In this document: positions 1 through 11,164 of the stretch, piece after piece
Position numbering within the stretch: position 1 is the stretch's first letter
Layout: the number at the start of each line of letters is the position of its first letter
Source of the DNA: Parietaria judaica
Taxonomy: Eukaryota; Streptophyta; Magnoliopsida; Rosales; Urticaceae
Assembly: GCA_954871525.1 (NCBI GenBank)
Contig: OX940863.1
Span: forward strand, 22,084,001-22,148,000
Length of the DNA stretch: 64,000 nucleotides
Direction of reading: 5' to 3'
The notes under the pieces: generated by a model
What the model was told of the DNA's origin: nothing
The model's database searches: none
Seen by the model: the letters and a program-made list of their open reading frames with translations, nothing else
Position numbers and translations under genes: made by a program

Positions 1-29
1 AAACTGATAATTTGCAAAATAAGACTATA

Positions 30-160
30 AAAAATGAAGAACATTGCTTACTTCTCAAGATCAAGAATGGTTAGTCAGATCGATCATGCTTCCATCGGAG
101 AATTTTGGGAGGAATTTTTGGCAAAGAAGTGAAGCCACTGTTATTGCAAAGTGTAGAGTA
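30..160 (-). promoter_or_regulatory. 5' leader remnant of another F-box gene off the left edge
   Basis: This stretch resembles the 5' leader of gene F at about 36465-36590. Both contain a 'gaagaac' start, a 'cttccatcggaga' / 'catccatcggaga' block and a downstream 'aactgaagc' / 'agtgaagcc' block, in the same order and orientation. In gene F this block lies just upstream of the coding exon on the minus strand. The equivalent gene body here would therefore lie to the left of position 1, outside the window. It may also be a leader left over from a deleted copy. Confidence 0.5.
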
Positions 161-261
161 GAGATAGCTACTATAAGAAAAATAATTTTACTTTGCACAA
201 ATATGGCAAAAATACCCACATGCTACTATTTTATCTTTTTCTTCTTTCCAACTATTAAATA

Positions 262-945
262 AGGGGCGTACAAAAACCACCCTAAACCGAATCTAAAACC
301 GATAACATTAATTTACCGATTTTTCACTACCGAAAATTTATGCTTTTTTTTTTAACTACCAAAAAATGCGGTTTAAACCGCTACCTTTTTTTGCTAAATG
401 GTAGTGGTTACGGTTTTCACGGTAAAAACCGCTACCGATTACCGATTAACCCGATAATAAATTTATATTTTTTATATATTTAAAAATAAATAAATGTTGT
501 ACTTTTAGCATTTAATATATCTGTATGATAATGTTTTGGTATGAATTTTTCATTCATTGTTTCATTAAATCGTATTTTATTTGAAACAATTTGTTGTTAT
601 TGCAAGTATTTCTTTTTGTTTGAATAAGAATGAATAAAGGCCGTAAGAGAATTGACTCCATTCTTTTTAATTTAATCGATTGGTTCATTATTAATTAATA
701 TTTTTTACTTTAGATTATGTAATAGTAATTTGATTTTTCAAATATATGATGATTACATAGCATCTTGTCAAAATACAGTTAAAACCAAATTTAAAACCGA
801 TATATCGGTAATTGGTAAAAATAGTTTCAAACTTCAATAGCGCGACTTTCGATTTTTAAATTGGAAAAACCAAAAATGCGGTAATCTGTATAAACAGTTA
901 TAAAAACCGAACTGAAAACTCGTTCGTTCACCCATTATATAGTCA
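262..945. mobile_element. hAT-like non-autonomous element (candidate)
   Basis: The block starts with ggggcgtacaaaaacc and ends with an imperfect inverted version (about cgaacgaacaccca read inward). The ends and interior are rich in AACCG / CGGTT words such as accgattaccgattaaccc, a composition typical of abundant plant hAT-type elements that begin GGGG(T/C)G. The flanks (attaaata / attatata) could be a decayed 8 bp duplication. No coding sequence is visible. The boundaries are by eye. Confidence 0.4.
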
Positions 946-1463
946 AATAAATAAATTTAGTGTGATAGTATATTGAAAAAGCAGAAAAACGCGATCGAAA
1001 AGTGTAGAAACGTAGACATGTTATACGTTGACCCGTGAAATTCTATGGTAAGCTAATATCGAAAAAATTTAATTTAGCTAAAATTTACATATATATATAT
1101 ATTTAAATATTTGTGCAATAAATAAATAAATACATAAGTAATATATGGGTATTTTTATTACAAATATCACATTATATATTTACATGGTTATTGGCAATTA
1201 ATAGTGTACTAGATTATTGAATTTCAGAGATGTGATTATAATTTAAGGAAAACGTGACACAGATATACAAAAATATTATTTTGAAAACAAAACATATATT
1301 TTCGTACAAGCTATTGGAAGATAGCATTTCATATATTTCGTTTATTCATTTTTCTTCTCCTTTAAGGTTCACTTTTAATCATAACAGAATATGTATAATA
1401 CAAAATTAAACTATAATACCCAATACAGTGAACTAGTGAAGTCTAATATGAAGACTGATTCTT
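946..1463. other. AT-rich intergenic DNA
   Basis: AT-rich sequence with short TA runs. I see no gene or clear repeat here. It forms the 3' flank of F-box gene A. Confidence 0.6.
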
Positions 1464-3464
1464 CTATGCTGAATTATCCCAATCAAATACAAAGTGTAAT
1501 TCATCGTCTTCGGAATTTGATGAGTAACAATCCTTGACGCTTTGCAAGTTTAAGTCGCGAAATTCAATTCCCTTGCCGCTCACGATCTTCACAGCTTTCA
1601 GGCGATGGCGCCTACACTTGCAGCGCGGCAAATTGCAGCATAATCGGCATTCACCTTATTCAACATTTCGCAAAGAGCCTGCACACACACCCAAACAGTT
1701 GGAATCTTAGTGTTCATAATGGACAATTCGGCCAAAATATATTAACCAATGTGCCTAAATCCGTGATGCAAACAAATAATAAGGAGAATAGGATTCATCG
1801 CATTGGTTACTTACGATGCAAGGTTGAACGCTCTCCAAACAATGATAAGCAAGAAAAATTAAAAACCATTGGCAGCCACGGCGATAGGCACCTACCGAAT
1901 ACCATTTAAAACATAATTGACCTAAAGACCCTTAATGGTAAAAATAATGGAATAGCCGTAAAAGGACTAGCTCGCAGGACTAATTGTCTCGCCCTTCCTC
2001 CAATAGTAAGTAATCACGGGTCTATCGAGCACTGCAAACTGAAAAACCTATTCGACTATAAACTAAACAAGTTGAACAAAGAATATTGAACCTGAAAATC
2101 AAGAAATGTCTCGTCATACCTCTATCTTTATCCAATTTTCTTCAAACTGGTAATCTTTCACGCATACCATCTTCGGATGACAACTCCAAAGTAAACCGTC
2201 AAGAAGAGTATCCCAATGGGATGAATTTTCGACATAAAGATCTGAGAGGTCTAAGCAGTCCACTTTGACAAGTGGGGGAATTACAGCTTCGCTTAAATCG
2301 TCATGATTAAAACTTAATTCTTCAGGATCAAAATCATCATTAATATAAAAGGAAAAAACAATACCCTTAAAAGGTACAGCAAGATATTCCCTGATCTCAA
2401 AGAACCAAGAACTATCGATTAAAACATCGGAGCTGTAGTTTCTATAAGTTAGATACATGGAGCCGGGAATCTCATCCGCTAAAACCAATTCAGCTAACTC
2501 TCTCAACATTGGTGTGTAAACAAATTTGGATAGCATTGGAGCATCAATCTCAATAGTTTTGAGAAGCTCACAGGAGTCTATCGTGAGATGCTTAAGCCGG
2601 TGCAGAGAGATCTTTATGGATTGTAGCTCATCGCAAGCTACGATTTCAAGAACCTCGAGGGGAAGTCTAGAGTTGTTCAGATTAAATACATCATCAGTGA
2701 TGGAACTGTGATTTAGCTTTAGTTCTCTCAGATTATAGCAAAAGGTCAGATCAGTCATCACACCCGGAGAATCTCGATCAAAAACCACGAGGGAAAAGCT
2801 CTTAAGGGAGAGCGCGTCAACAATAATGCTCTTCAACTCTATGCCCCAATTTGGAATTCTTATAATAAGTCTTGCCAGTTTTCCTGGCTTGCAAATATTC
2901 AGAACTTTCAAGCCAAATATATTCGATAGACTAACATCGCTTAGGTTAGGACAGTTTCGGAAAATATCACGGACCATACTATCACTTAAGAAGATCCCTG
3001 CCAGGTCTAACTTCTGAAGGTTAAAAGACTCGGAAGAACCACAGAGTAGCGCTGAGTTGATTGAAAATATTGTTTCCGGGAGAGGGTAGTTCTGATCTGC
3101 CCTGTCACAATCGAAGCGTAGGTTGGAAACACCATTGTGGAGAGCTAATGACAACCATGTATTCACTAGTGGAACCGAGTCATCATTGAAGTAATACACG
3201 TACAAACTTATTCTCTCCATGCAAAGCTTATTCCGGACAAAGTTTTGAAGAGATCTATCCACAAAATTCTAAAATTTCTCCATGCCGCCTCTCGGGTATC
3301 AAAAATTCAAGAACAGGAAAGCACTTCTGAACATAATTCCACTGCTTGGACAGCACAGAGGTTCTAATCGCATCTTTGATCGGGATAAACGTCAATATCC
3401 GATGCAATATAGATACAGGAAGGTAGGATATTCGATCTGCACTCGTGCCAGCTTCACGCTTCAT
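1464..3464 (-). pseudogene. F-box/LRR gene A, frameshifted
   Basis: Member of the local F-box/LRR family, which in general recruits substrates to SCF ubiquitin ligases. The ATG at 3464 follows the conserved leader and starts MKREAG. The F-box (DRISYLPVSILHRILTFIP) is intact. An extra T in a T-run near 3258-3262 shifts the frame between EILEF and VDRSLQNF, so the F-box is separated from the LRR body (continuing to 2120). The donor is GAG|GTATGA at 2119 and the acceptor TGCAG is at 1679-1680. In the last exon (1464-1678) one base is missing near 1645-1655, which destroys the Cys-rich tail frame. Otherwise it is close to gene G (same FNLQKL-LSDxMVRDIF subtype). Either the lesions are real or both are homopolymer errors. 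Confidence 0.8.
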
Positions 3465-3905
3465 TATAATCTCTACCAACAAAACAGAACCGAAACATTT
3501 GACACTATCAAAATCACAAATAAACAACAGAAATACCCTAAAATACCTTAAAAATCTTCTCATTTTCTTTGTATCTACAACTAAAAATTGAAACTAAAAA
3601 AAAAAACTAAAATACATTCAAAAGATACGATCTTCATCGAATGACAGAAAGAGCGATATCGATCCGTACTTAAAGGCGTCAAATTCTGGAAGTTTGTCCA
3701 ATTCCGTGTTTAAAATTGATGGATTCCCATCAAAACTCTCCAGATAAATCAAACTTAAATATATAGAGTCTGCATGGCCACAAATTCTCAATCATTGAGC
3801 GCTAAATAAACACAGCGAATGGAGAGAAATACCTCGCGGATCATAGAGGATCTTCAACAATGGCTGGTTCGAGCGAGGATTAGGGCAAAGAGCTTCGTTG
3901 TTGCT
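3465..3905 (-). promoter_or_regulatory. 5' leader region of gene A
   Basis: Non-coding leader of gene A on the minus strand. The 'gctggttcgagcgagg' segment near 3862 matches the gene G leader near 41920 ('cctggttcgagagagcgagg'). A donor-like TTAA|GTACGG near 3668-3674 and the acceptor-like end next to the ATG suggest a 5' UTR intron as in the sister genes. Confidence 0.45.
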
Positions 3906-5854
3906 GTTCTAACCAAGGGACAAATTGCCGAATTTGCTGTTAAATCGGTTGCCGTTTTTGACGGATTTATCGTTCGCTTGCCGATTAATCGACGGAAAAC
4001 TTATAATACTGTACATTATCGTTACCGACACTTTTCGAGGATTATCGATGGATTATCGACACTTTTTGATACTTTTCGATGGAAAACTTATAAAATATTT
4101 CTAAGTTTATATTTGCCAAATTTTTAAATAGTGTGTTAAAAATACCAAAAATAAAAGCATATCATAATATTTATTCACTAATGAGTACTCAATAAATAAT
4201 ATCATACACATATATATGTAAATAAAGTCATACACCAACACATATAATTCCATCGCAAGTCTTAAATCTAAAACACGTAAATAATAAAACAGTCTCAACT
4301 CTCAAACACAAAGTCTCAAAACTCAAACACGTAGAAAAATCTCGGATTTAGCTCAATTTGCAATTAAATTACACCAAAATCTCATATTATTATTTCGATA
4401 AATATTTAATAAAATCAACCAGCAACAAAAATGAACAAATTACCTCACATATCGCAAAAGACAAACTTGTAAGACTTTTGCCGCAATTAAAAAAATCTCG
4501 GATTTAGCTCAAATATGCAATTAAATTACACCAAAATATCAGATTATTATTTCCATAAATATTTAATGAAAGCAAAGATCTACAAAAATGAATAAATTCA
4601 CTCACGAATCGCAAAAGATTAACTTCTTAGACTTTTGCCGTAAATATGGGAAACTCTAAATTAAGCTCAAATCTACAAATAAAATATACCCAGATACCAG
4701 ATTATTATTGGAATAAATATTTAATGAAAATAAACATCATCAAAAATTAATAAATTACCTTACAAATAGCAAAAGATGAACTTGTTAGACTTTTGCCGTA
4801 ATTATAGAAAAATCCGAATTAAGCTCAAATCTGAAATAAAATATACCAAAATCTCATATTTTTATTTAATAAATATTTAATTGAAGTAAACATAAAAAAA
4901 TTAATTAATTACTTCAAAAATTAAAAAAGATAAACTTTTTAGAGTTTTGCCCCATTGAAGATTAAAATCCAAAAACCGTGACTCTAAATCTGAAAAATTC
5001 GAAAACTCAACACAAACATTCATATTTCTAATTAACTAGAATATTTTAAACCCCATAATATCAAGAAATCATACAAAACTAGTAAATTTCTTGTAATTTC
5101 GTAAAACTAAAACTTTATATACTTTTGTCTAACATCATTATAATCCGAAAATAGCCTAATCTAACCAAATAATTCAAAATTAATCAATCAAAACATGTTT
5201 TCATCATAAAATTTTCATAATAATTCAAAAAAACAAACAAAATATGATAAAGTTCCAATCTTTAATCAATTCTAAACATAAAACTCATATGCGACTAACC
5301 CTTTAGTTTTCAACTTATGAAAATACCTTAAAATCATCTAAATGGTATTTTCCAGCAACAAACGATGTATTCATGTAGATCTAACATTATGAGTCATTAA
5401 TCTCCCAAAAATTACAATTTTTTTTTAGAAATTCCGGTTGAAACTGAAAAAAATAATAACTTTCGAAACTTATGCCAAGAATCGAAAAATCCATGAAAAG
5501 ATGAAGAAGATTGGAAAAGGATGAGTCTTACCAGCTCGATTATCATGGAAAAGCATAAACTTTGGGTGTTGGCAGTGGAAAAGGGCGACAAGGCAAGGGC
5601 AATGTGTGGAAAATCGCAAAAATGGTATAAATATATGACTGATTTTTTTTTTTAATGGATGGAAAAGTACCCAAATTTTACTCATGAAAAAACGATAATC
5701 GACTGTTGCCCCTCTTGCCGATTTTCGAGCTTTTCGATGGAAAAGTTATAAAACGATAACTGTTGGTATGGAATATTTGCCGATGACTACCGGCAAGACT
5801 GATAATCGAGGATTATCGACGATTTTCGACGAAAATTCGATCCTTGGTTCCAAC
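3906..5854. mobile_element. DNA transposon-like insertion upstream of gene A
   Basis: Gene G has an uninterrupted leader (gttgctatttaagtgaagatgg) where gene A has this 1.95 kb block between 'gttgct' and 'actgaagatggtgactg'. The ends form a short inverted repeat: gttctaaccaaggga on the left, and the complement of tccttggttccaac on the right. Subterminal regions on both sides carry the related words tcgaggattatcga and cttttcgatggaaaa. The interior holds a tandem repeat (see 4333-4955). No transposase is visible, so it is a non-autonomous element. The superfamily is not assigned and no clean target duplication was found. Confidence 0.6.
4333..4955. repeat. Tandem repeat, about 4 x 157 bp
   Basis: Four diverged units in direct order begin near 4333, 4489, 4648 and 4805. 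Each contains 'ttagctcaaat', 'acaccaaaat', 'ataaatatttaat' and 'cttttgccg' in the same order. The array sits inside the insertion at 3906-5854. Confidence 0.7.
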
Positions 5855-6150
5855 TGAAGATGGTGACTGACTGTTAAAAAATTCCCCCTTTAACTCTTGG
5901 TTTTTGCATGGTTGGCCCCCCTAAACTTATTTATTTGCGAGAATACCCTTGAGTTTCCAACATTGGTACACACTACATGACTTACTTATTTATGTCATCT
6001 CTCCGGCTTAATTTTTTCCGTCCCCAATTGCCGAAATCTTGGCTCCATGAAAAATAACATCAGAATACTAAATGGTATAAAAGAATAAAAAAATTCCATT
6101 AAAAAAAAATTATAAAAAACTAAAAAATTAAAATTAAAGTTAAAAGCGAG
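5855..6150 (-). promoter_or_regulatory. Displaced distal leader/promoter of gene A
   Basis: From gaagatggtgactgactg through 'cttatttatttgcgaga' this matches the gene G upstream region at 41978-42080. It is thus the part of the gene A promoter or leader pushed 1.95 kb away by the insertion. Further right the match fades into low-complexity AT sequence. Confidence 0.5.
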
Positions 6151-6407
6151 TTTGAGTAACTTATAATTTAGGTTTTGGATTTTTTTAACCTCTAAATTTG
6201 AAACCGGTTTTAATCCAGATACGATTTTGAAAAGACCAGTTCCGTTTTTTTTAAAGCAGTTCTGGTCCGGATGTGGTTTAAAACTCCGTATTGCTACTTT
6301 TTTTTTTTTTGCACCCCTTCGAATATTACTTATTTGGAATTTAATTTGAAAAGTTAATAATTCAGAGTTCTTTGTTTTATTAGGTACTTAATCAACTCAT
6401 GACGTGC

Positions 6408-6452
<45 letters not shown>

Positions 6453-6500
6453 TTATTGCAAAAATAATATTATGTTTGAATTGTAAATGTAAATTGACAC
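6150..6500. repeat. Intergenic segmental repeat, copy 1 (with TG/TA microsatellite)
   Basis: This block is repeated at 10630-11030. Both copies contain gaaaccggttttaat, gatacgattttga, a long T-run followed by gcacccct, 'taatcaactcatg', a (GT)n(TA)n microsatellite (6410-6449 here) and then 'gcattattgcaaaaataa'. It marks the boundary of the duplicated unit that carries genes B and C. Confidence 0.75.
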
Positions 6501-6515
6501 TGTTCATATGATTAA

Positions 6516-7517
6516 AGCCCCGTTTGACATTGCTTATTATTGGGTGCTTTTGCTTTTTATAGAATTTTAAGTCAATATTTGTGTTTGGTAAGTTACAATA
6601 GAAGCACTTCACTAAAAAGTTTAGCTTTTCTATAGGCAAAATTTAAAAGCATATAATAGATGTTTTTGCTAGAATCTACTTTTGCTTTTCTTCTTCTCTA
6701 TCCCTAAAAATACTTTTTTTTGGTGGTAAAAGTACCAAAAATACATTTTACTATTGCGGTTAAGAGTCTTATTCTTTTTAAGTGGTAAAAATGTCATTTT
6801 TTATGTCCATATTTTTTAATTATTGTGGTTAAAGTACCAATTCTTTTTGGATAGTAAAGATACCAATTTTTTACATCTATTTTTTTTTAAAATTATTTCC
6901 GTTGAAGTACCAATTCTTATTGGGTGGTAAAAGTACCAAAAATATTTTACCATTGTGGTTAAAGTACCAATTTTTTTAAGTGGTAAAAGTACATTTTTCA
7001 TTCACATTCTTAAATCATTATAGTTAAAGTACCAATTCTTTTTGGAAGGTAAACGTATATAAAAAAACAAATACATATAATTATTGCAGTTAAAGCATTA
7101 GTTCATTTTAGTTGGTAAAAGTACTAATTTTTTACCGTGGCCAGAAGAAACGTGGATGTAAAAAATTGGTATTGTCACCATAATTATTGTCAATTAAAAG
7201 CATAAAAGGCATAACAAACTACGCAATGTTTTTTATTTTATTTATTGAGTAATTATATTATTTATATTATTTTTTAACTTTTTATATTAATATTGAGATT
7301 TAATTAACATTATTTATGTCTACTTTAGTATTTTGTTACATTTAGAAGCTAATTAAGTAAAATTGGTTGCCAAACAGTAAACTTGAACTTTTGAAAAAAC
7401 CAATTGTTTTTTATTTTCATTAACCAAACAGTGCATTACTTTATCTGACAACACTTTTTCTGACAGTAAATTTTAATAGCAATTTTGAAGACAGCACAGC
7501 AATGCCAAACTGGGTCT
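6516..7517. mobile_element. TIR transposon-like insertion with internal minisatellite
   Basis: The paralogous block at 11030-11160 runs straight from the microsatellite flank into 'gatcaagaacgccttg'. Here about 1.0 kb intervenes. The ends are inverted: gccccgtttgacattgct on the left, and agcaatgccaaactgggtc on the right, whose complement is gacccagtttggcattgct. The interior (about 6720-7190) is a run of about six units built on 'ggttaaagtaccaattcttttt' style words. No transposase is visible. The TIR sequence is of the hAT/Harbinger kind, but the target duplication is unclear. Confidence 0.65.
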
Positions 7518-7795
7518 AAGATCGCCTTGTATTTTATGTTGACACTGAATTTTAGATAATTTATTATCTTATGTGGAAGGGGCTAGTTTTCCTTTGTATA
7601 AATCACCACCAGATTATTAAAAAAAATACAAAAAAATAAAAAAACTATTTTGGTTCCGAAGGAATATAATAAGTAATACCGTCACTATGACGTTTTTACG
7701 TCTTAAAAACAACTATAAGCAATAAAAGAAAACAAAATAATTAGGAGGTTCTTTGTGGCTGAAATCTTTTCAAAGCTAAACTTTGGCTACTTCTT

Positions 7796-8057
7796 CTACG
7801 CTGAATGATCCCAATCGAATACGAACCGTACTTCGTTGTCCTCTTGTTCTGATAATTTTTTTATGACGCTTCTGTAGCTTAACTTATGAAATTCAATTCC
7901 GCGCTTGTTCACGATCTTCACAGCTTTCAGGCGATGGCGCCAGCACTTGCAGCAGAGCATATTGCAGCATAATTGGCATTTTTTTTCATTCAGCATCTCG
8001 CAAAGAATCTGCATATACACAAAATAGTATAAATCTTATTATCCTAATTGATAATTA

Positions 8058-8088
<31 letters not shown>

Positions 8089-9882
8089 ATCTGATCTGAA
8101 AAAATGGAGCTTCGTCAACTTTCACAAATACCCGATTCCGCTCATCTAAAAGAGATTAAGTTTTCAGTAAATGGATATTGACTACTATTCTCATTCACTG
8201 AAGGTCTCTTGAAAAGATCGAAATATTACGCGTTATAATGAGTCGAGCCAAACTCTAAAACGTAAATACCCCCGACCAGAACATATTTAGAAGTAATCAA
8301 ATAAAAAACAAAACATAATTAAATAGCATGACACAATTATGTAACCTAATAGGCATAACTAAACTAAACAAAATATAATTAATCTTCAAAGAAAGCACCC
8401 AATGAGAGAAACACTGGAATCTGTGAAGTATTTTTGTTAAAAGTAAAAAGAAGCTAAACGTACCTTTATGCAATGATCCTTATGCCCGAATTCTGACATT
8501 CTCATAGTCATGAGTATTGTCTTTGGATGACAACTCCAAAGTAACCCTTCTAGAAGAATCTTCAATCGGGTTGTATCATTCACGCTAAGCCACGCAAGGT
8601 CTCAACAGTCAACTTCTACCAGTGGGGGGATTAAAGCATCACTTAATTCGCCAAACCTAAAATTTAATTCCTCAGGAGCAAATTCTTCCTCAAAACTACC
8701 TAAGGATAAATTAATACACTTAAAAGGAGCGGTAAGCCTTTCCCTAATCTCAAGGAACCATGAAGTATCGAGTTGGAGACCGTCGGTGCAAACACAATAA
8801 TCTAAATACAAGGAACCGGGATTGACATCTGCTAAAACCATAACAGGCAAATCTGAAGAACCATCTGGTGTGAGAACAAATTTTGATAGCACAGGAGCAT
8901 CAATCTCGATAGTTTTCAGCGAAAGACGATGAGCTAGCTCGAGATGCTTGAGCCGCTGCAGAGAGATCCTAATCAATTGTAGCTCGTTGTAAAATGAAAC
9001 ATCAAGAACCTCCAAAAGGGGAAGTCTAGAGATAAGCAGATTAAAAGAAGCATCTGTGAGTGACGTATGACGTAGCTTTAGTTCTGTCAGATTATAACAA
9101 GAAGTCAGATCAATTGGACATGACTCTAAGTGATGATCAAACATCAGGGAAAAGCGCTTGAGTGAGAGAGCACCAACAACGGAAACGCTCGTTAACTCTA
9201 TATATTCTGCTGCCGTTATAGTAAGACTCACAAGTTTGTCTACTTTAGAGAGATTAAGACTTTTTAAGCCAAAAAAAGACAAAAGACTAAGATCGCTCAG
9301 GTTGGGACAATTTCGGACAATATCTCGGAGTATATTCTCACTCAAGACAACCTTAGATAGCTCTAATTTTTGGAGGCAAAAAAACTTGGAAGAACAAGAT
9401 AGAAGTGTTGAGTTGACTGAAAATGTTGATTCGGGGAGAGGGTAAAAAAGGTTCTCTCCAGATGAATAATTATTGAGCCTCTCAAAACAGAAGCTTAGAG
9501 CAGAAACACCATTGTGAAGAGCTAATGGCGACCATGTATTGACACGTTGCACCGATTTTTCATCAGTGTAAGCCACGCGAAAACCTATTTTCTCCATGGA
9601 AAGCTTATTTCGAATGAAGTTTTGTAAAGACCTTTCCACAAAATCTAAGAATTCCTCATGCTTCTCCTTAAACTCTGGAGTACCGCTACGCAAGTACCTC
9701 ATATGATAGGGGTGATTAAATTCAAGAATTGGAAAGCACTTCTGAATAGAATTCCACTGCTTCGACAACTGAGAGGTTTTCATCGCATCTTTGAGGGGGA
9801 GAAACGTCAATATCCGATGCAATATAAATACCGGAAGTTCGGATATTCGATCCGCACTCTTCTTGCCTACTTTACGCTTCAT
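7796..9882 (-). pseudogene. F-box/LRR gene B with one in-frame stop
   Basis: The start MKRKVG is at 9882, after the conserved leader. The F-box (DRISELPVFILHRILTFLP) and LRR body (FFCLQKLELSKVVLSENILRDIV subtype) are intact to residue 426. There a TGA (8602-8604) replaces the Leu codon of 'VDCLDLT' seen in sister genes. The frame stays open beyond it through KILLEGLLWSCHPKT to a donor AAG|GTACGT at 8463-8464. The last exon (7796-8008) is intact (ILCEMLNEKKCQLCC ... DWDHSA). The only visible lesion is this single substitution, so a stable protein of 426 residues lacking the C-terminal block and Cys-rich tail is possible. Confidence 0.8.
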
Positions 9883-10250
9883 GATGATCTCCACCACCAA
9901 AGTAGAACCTAACTGTTTCACAGAATGAATATCACATATAAACAAGAAACTTCCTCGATCAATGGCCATTGAAGTTTGATTGAATGTCTGTTTTACAAAT
10001 AGCTAAAATACATCGAAAAGACACGATCTTCTTCATCGAAAAACAGAAAGATTGATACGTACCTGTCAACTGAGCTGTTTAAAATTGATGGTCTCCGATC
10101 GCTCGAGTCGAGAAGAATCTGCAGTAACAAAACGAAAATCAGCAACATTGTAAGACTCGAAAACCGGTATTCGAGTACCTGATTTTCAAGAACCTGAGCT
10201 TAGAGAGAAAGGGGAATTCTATTGTATTGATTATTGGAATTAACGTCTGT
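9883..10250 (-). promoter_or_regulatory. 5' leader of gene B with UTR intron
   Basis: On the minus strand, a donor TTGACAG|GTACGTATC ends a leader exon at 10063. A pyrimidine/G-rich stretch ending in AG lies directly upstream of the ATG. The same donor word (CAG|GTACGTATC) occurs near 30727 in gene D, so the 5' UTR intron is shared by the family. Confidence 0.5.
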
Positions 10251-10259
10251 CAACAACGA

Positions 10260-10266
10260 TATATAT

Positions 10267-10298
<32 letters not shown>

Positions 10299-10630
10299 CA
10301 ACCCAAGAATTAAAAAAGGAATATTAAAGATAATAGATAACGAAGGAGCCTTACATCATAGCTCATTGGCTCGTCGTTTTTACATGGAACGACAATAAAT
10401 GGAAACACAAAATAAACCAGTTAGATATGTTAGCGGCAAAAGTAATTAAAAGAGTAATTATTAACAGAATATTATAGATTCTTAATACTGATCGCTGAAT
10501 TTGATCATAACGTTTTTTTTTTTAATGCATTATATTTTATAGTTAAAATAAGAATATTAAAGGGTATAAAGAACAGAATTTTTTTATTTCTTTTAATAAA
10601 AGAGGAAAATTATAAGAAACCAACAAAAAA
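10260..10630. other. AT-rich spacer with CA/TA microsatellite
   Basis: It contains a (CA)n(TA)n run at about 10263-10298, otherwise AT-rich sequence. No gene is seen. Confidence 0.5.
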
Positions 10631-10928
10631 AAAAACTTAAAGCGTGTTTGAGTAGCTCGAGTTCTAGAATTTTTTAACCTCTAAATTCGAAACCGGTTTT
10701 AATGTGGATACGATTTTGAGAAGACCAGTTCCAATTTTTTTTAAAGCAGTTCCAGTCCAGATGCGGTTTAAAACCCGTATTTCAAGGTTTTTTTTTTTTT
10801 TTGCACCCCTACGTGAGTATTATTTAGAATTAAATTTGAAAAAAAATAATAACTCAGAGTTTTTTTTTTTTTTGGTTTTTTTAGGATAAGAAGATAGTCT
10901 TTTTTTAGGTAGTTAATCAACTCATGGC

Positions 10929-10986
<58 letters not shown>

Positions 10987-11160
10987 GCATTATTGCAAAA
11001 ATAACATTATGTTTGTATTGTTAATGTAAATTGACACTGTATTTCATACGATCAAGAACGCCTTGAGTGTTAATGTTGACACTGAATTTTAGATAATTTA
11101 ATATCATGTGGAAGGGATTAGTTTTCCTTTGTAAAAATCACCACCAGATATTAAAAAAAA
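10630..11160. repeat. Intergenic segmental repeat, copy 2
   Basis: Paralogue of 6150-6500 plus 7518-7625. It contains the same gaaaccggttttaat block, T-run, (GT)n(TA)n microsatellite (10930-10987), 'gacactgaattttagataattta' and 'aatcaccaccagat'. It shows that genes B and C arose by tandem duplication of a unit that included this spacer. Confidence 0.75.
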
Positions 11161-11164
11161 GAAA

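Noticed and set aside
2086..2268. Plus-strand frames opposite genes A, B, F and G (for example KxxRLRSLRLGQF repeats)
   Set aside because: The same antisense peptide recurs at each copy because the LRR coding strand is conserved. They are shadows of the real genes.
6397..6639. Open frame through the TA/TG microsatellite
   Set aside because: The protein is a translated simple repeat (IYIYIY, THTRT) with no family resemblance.
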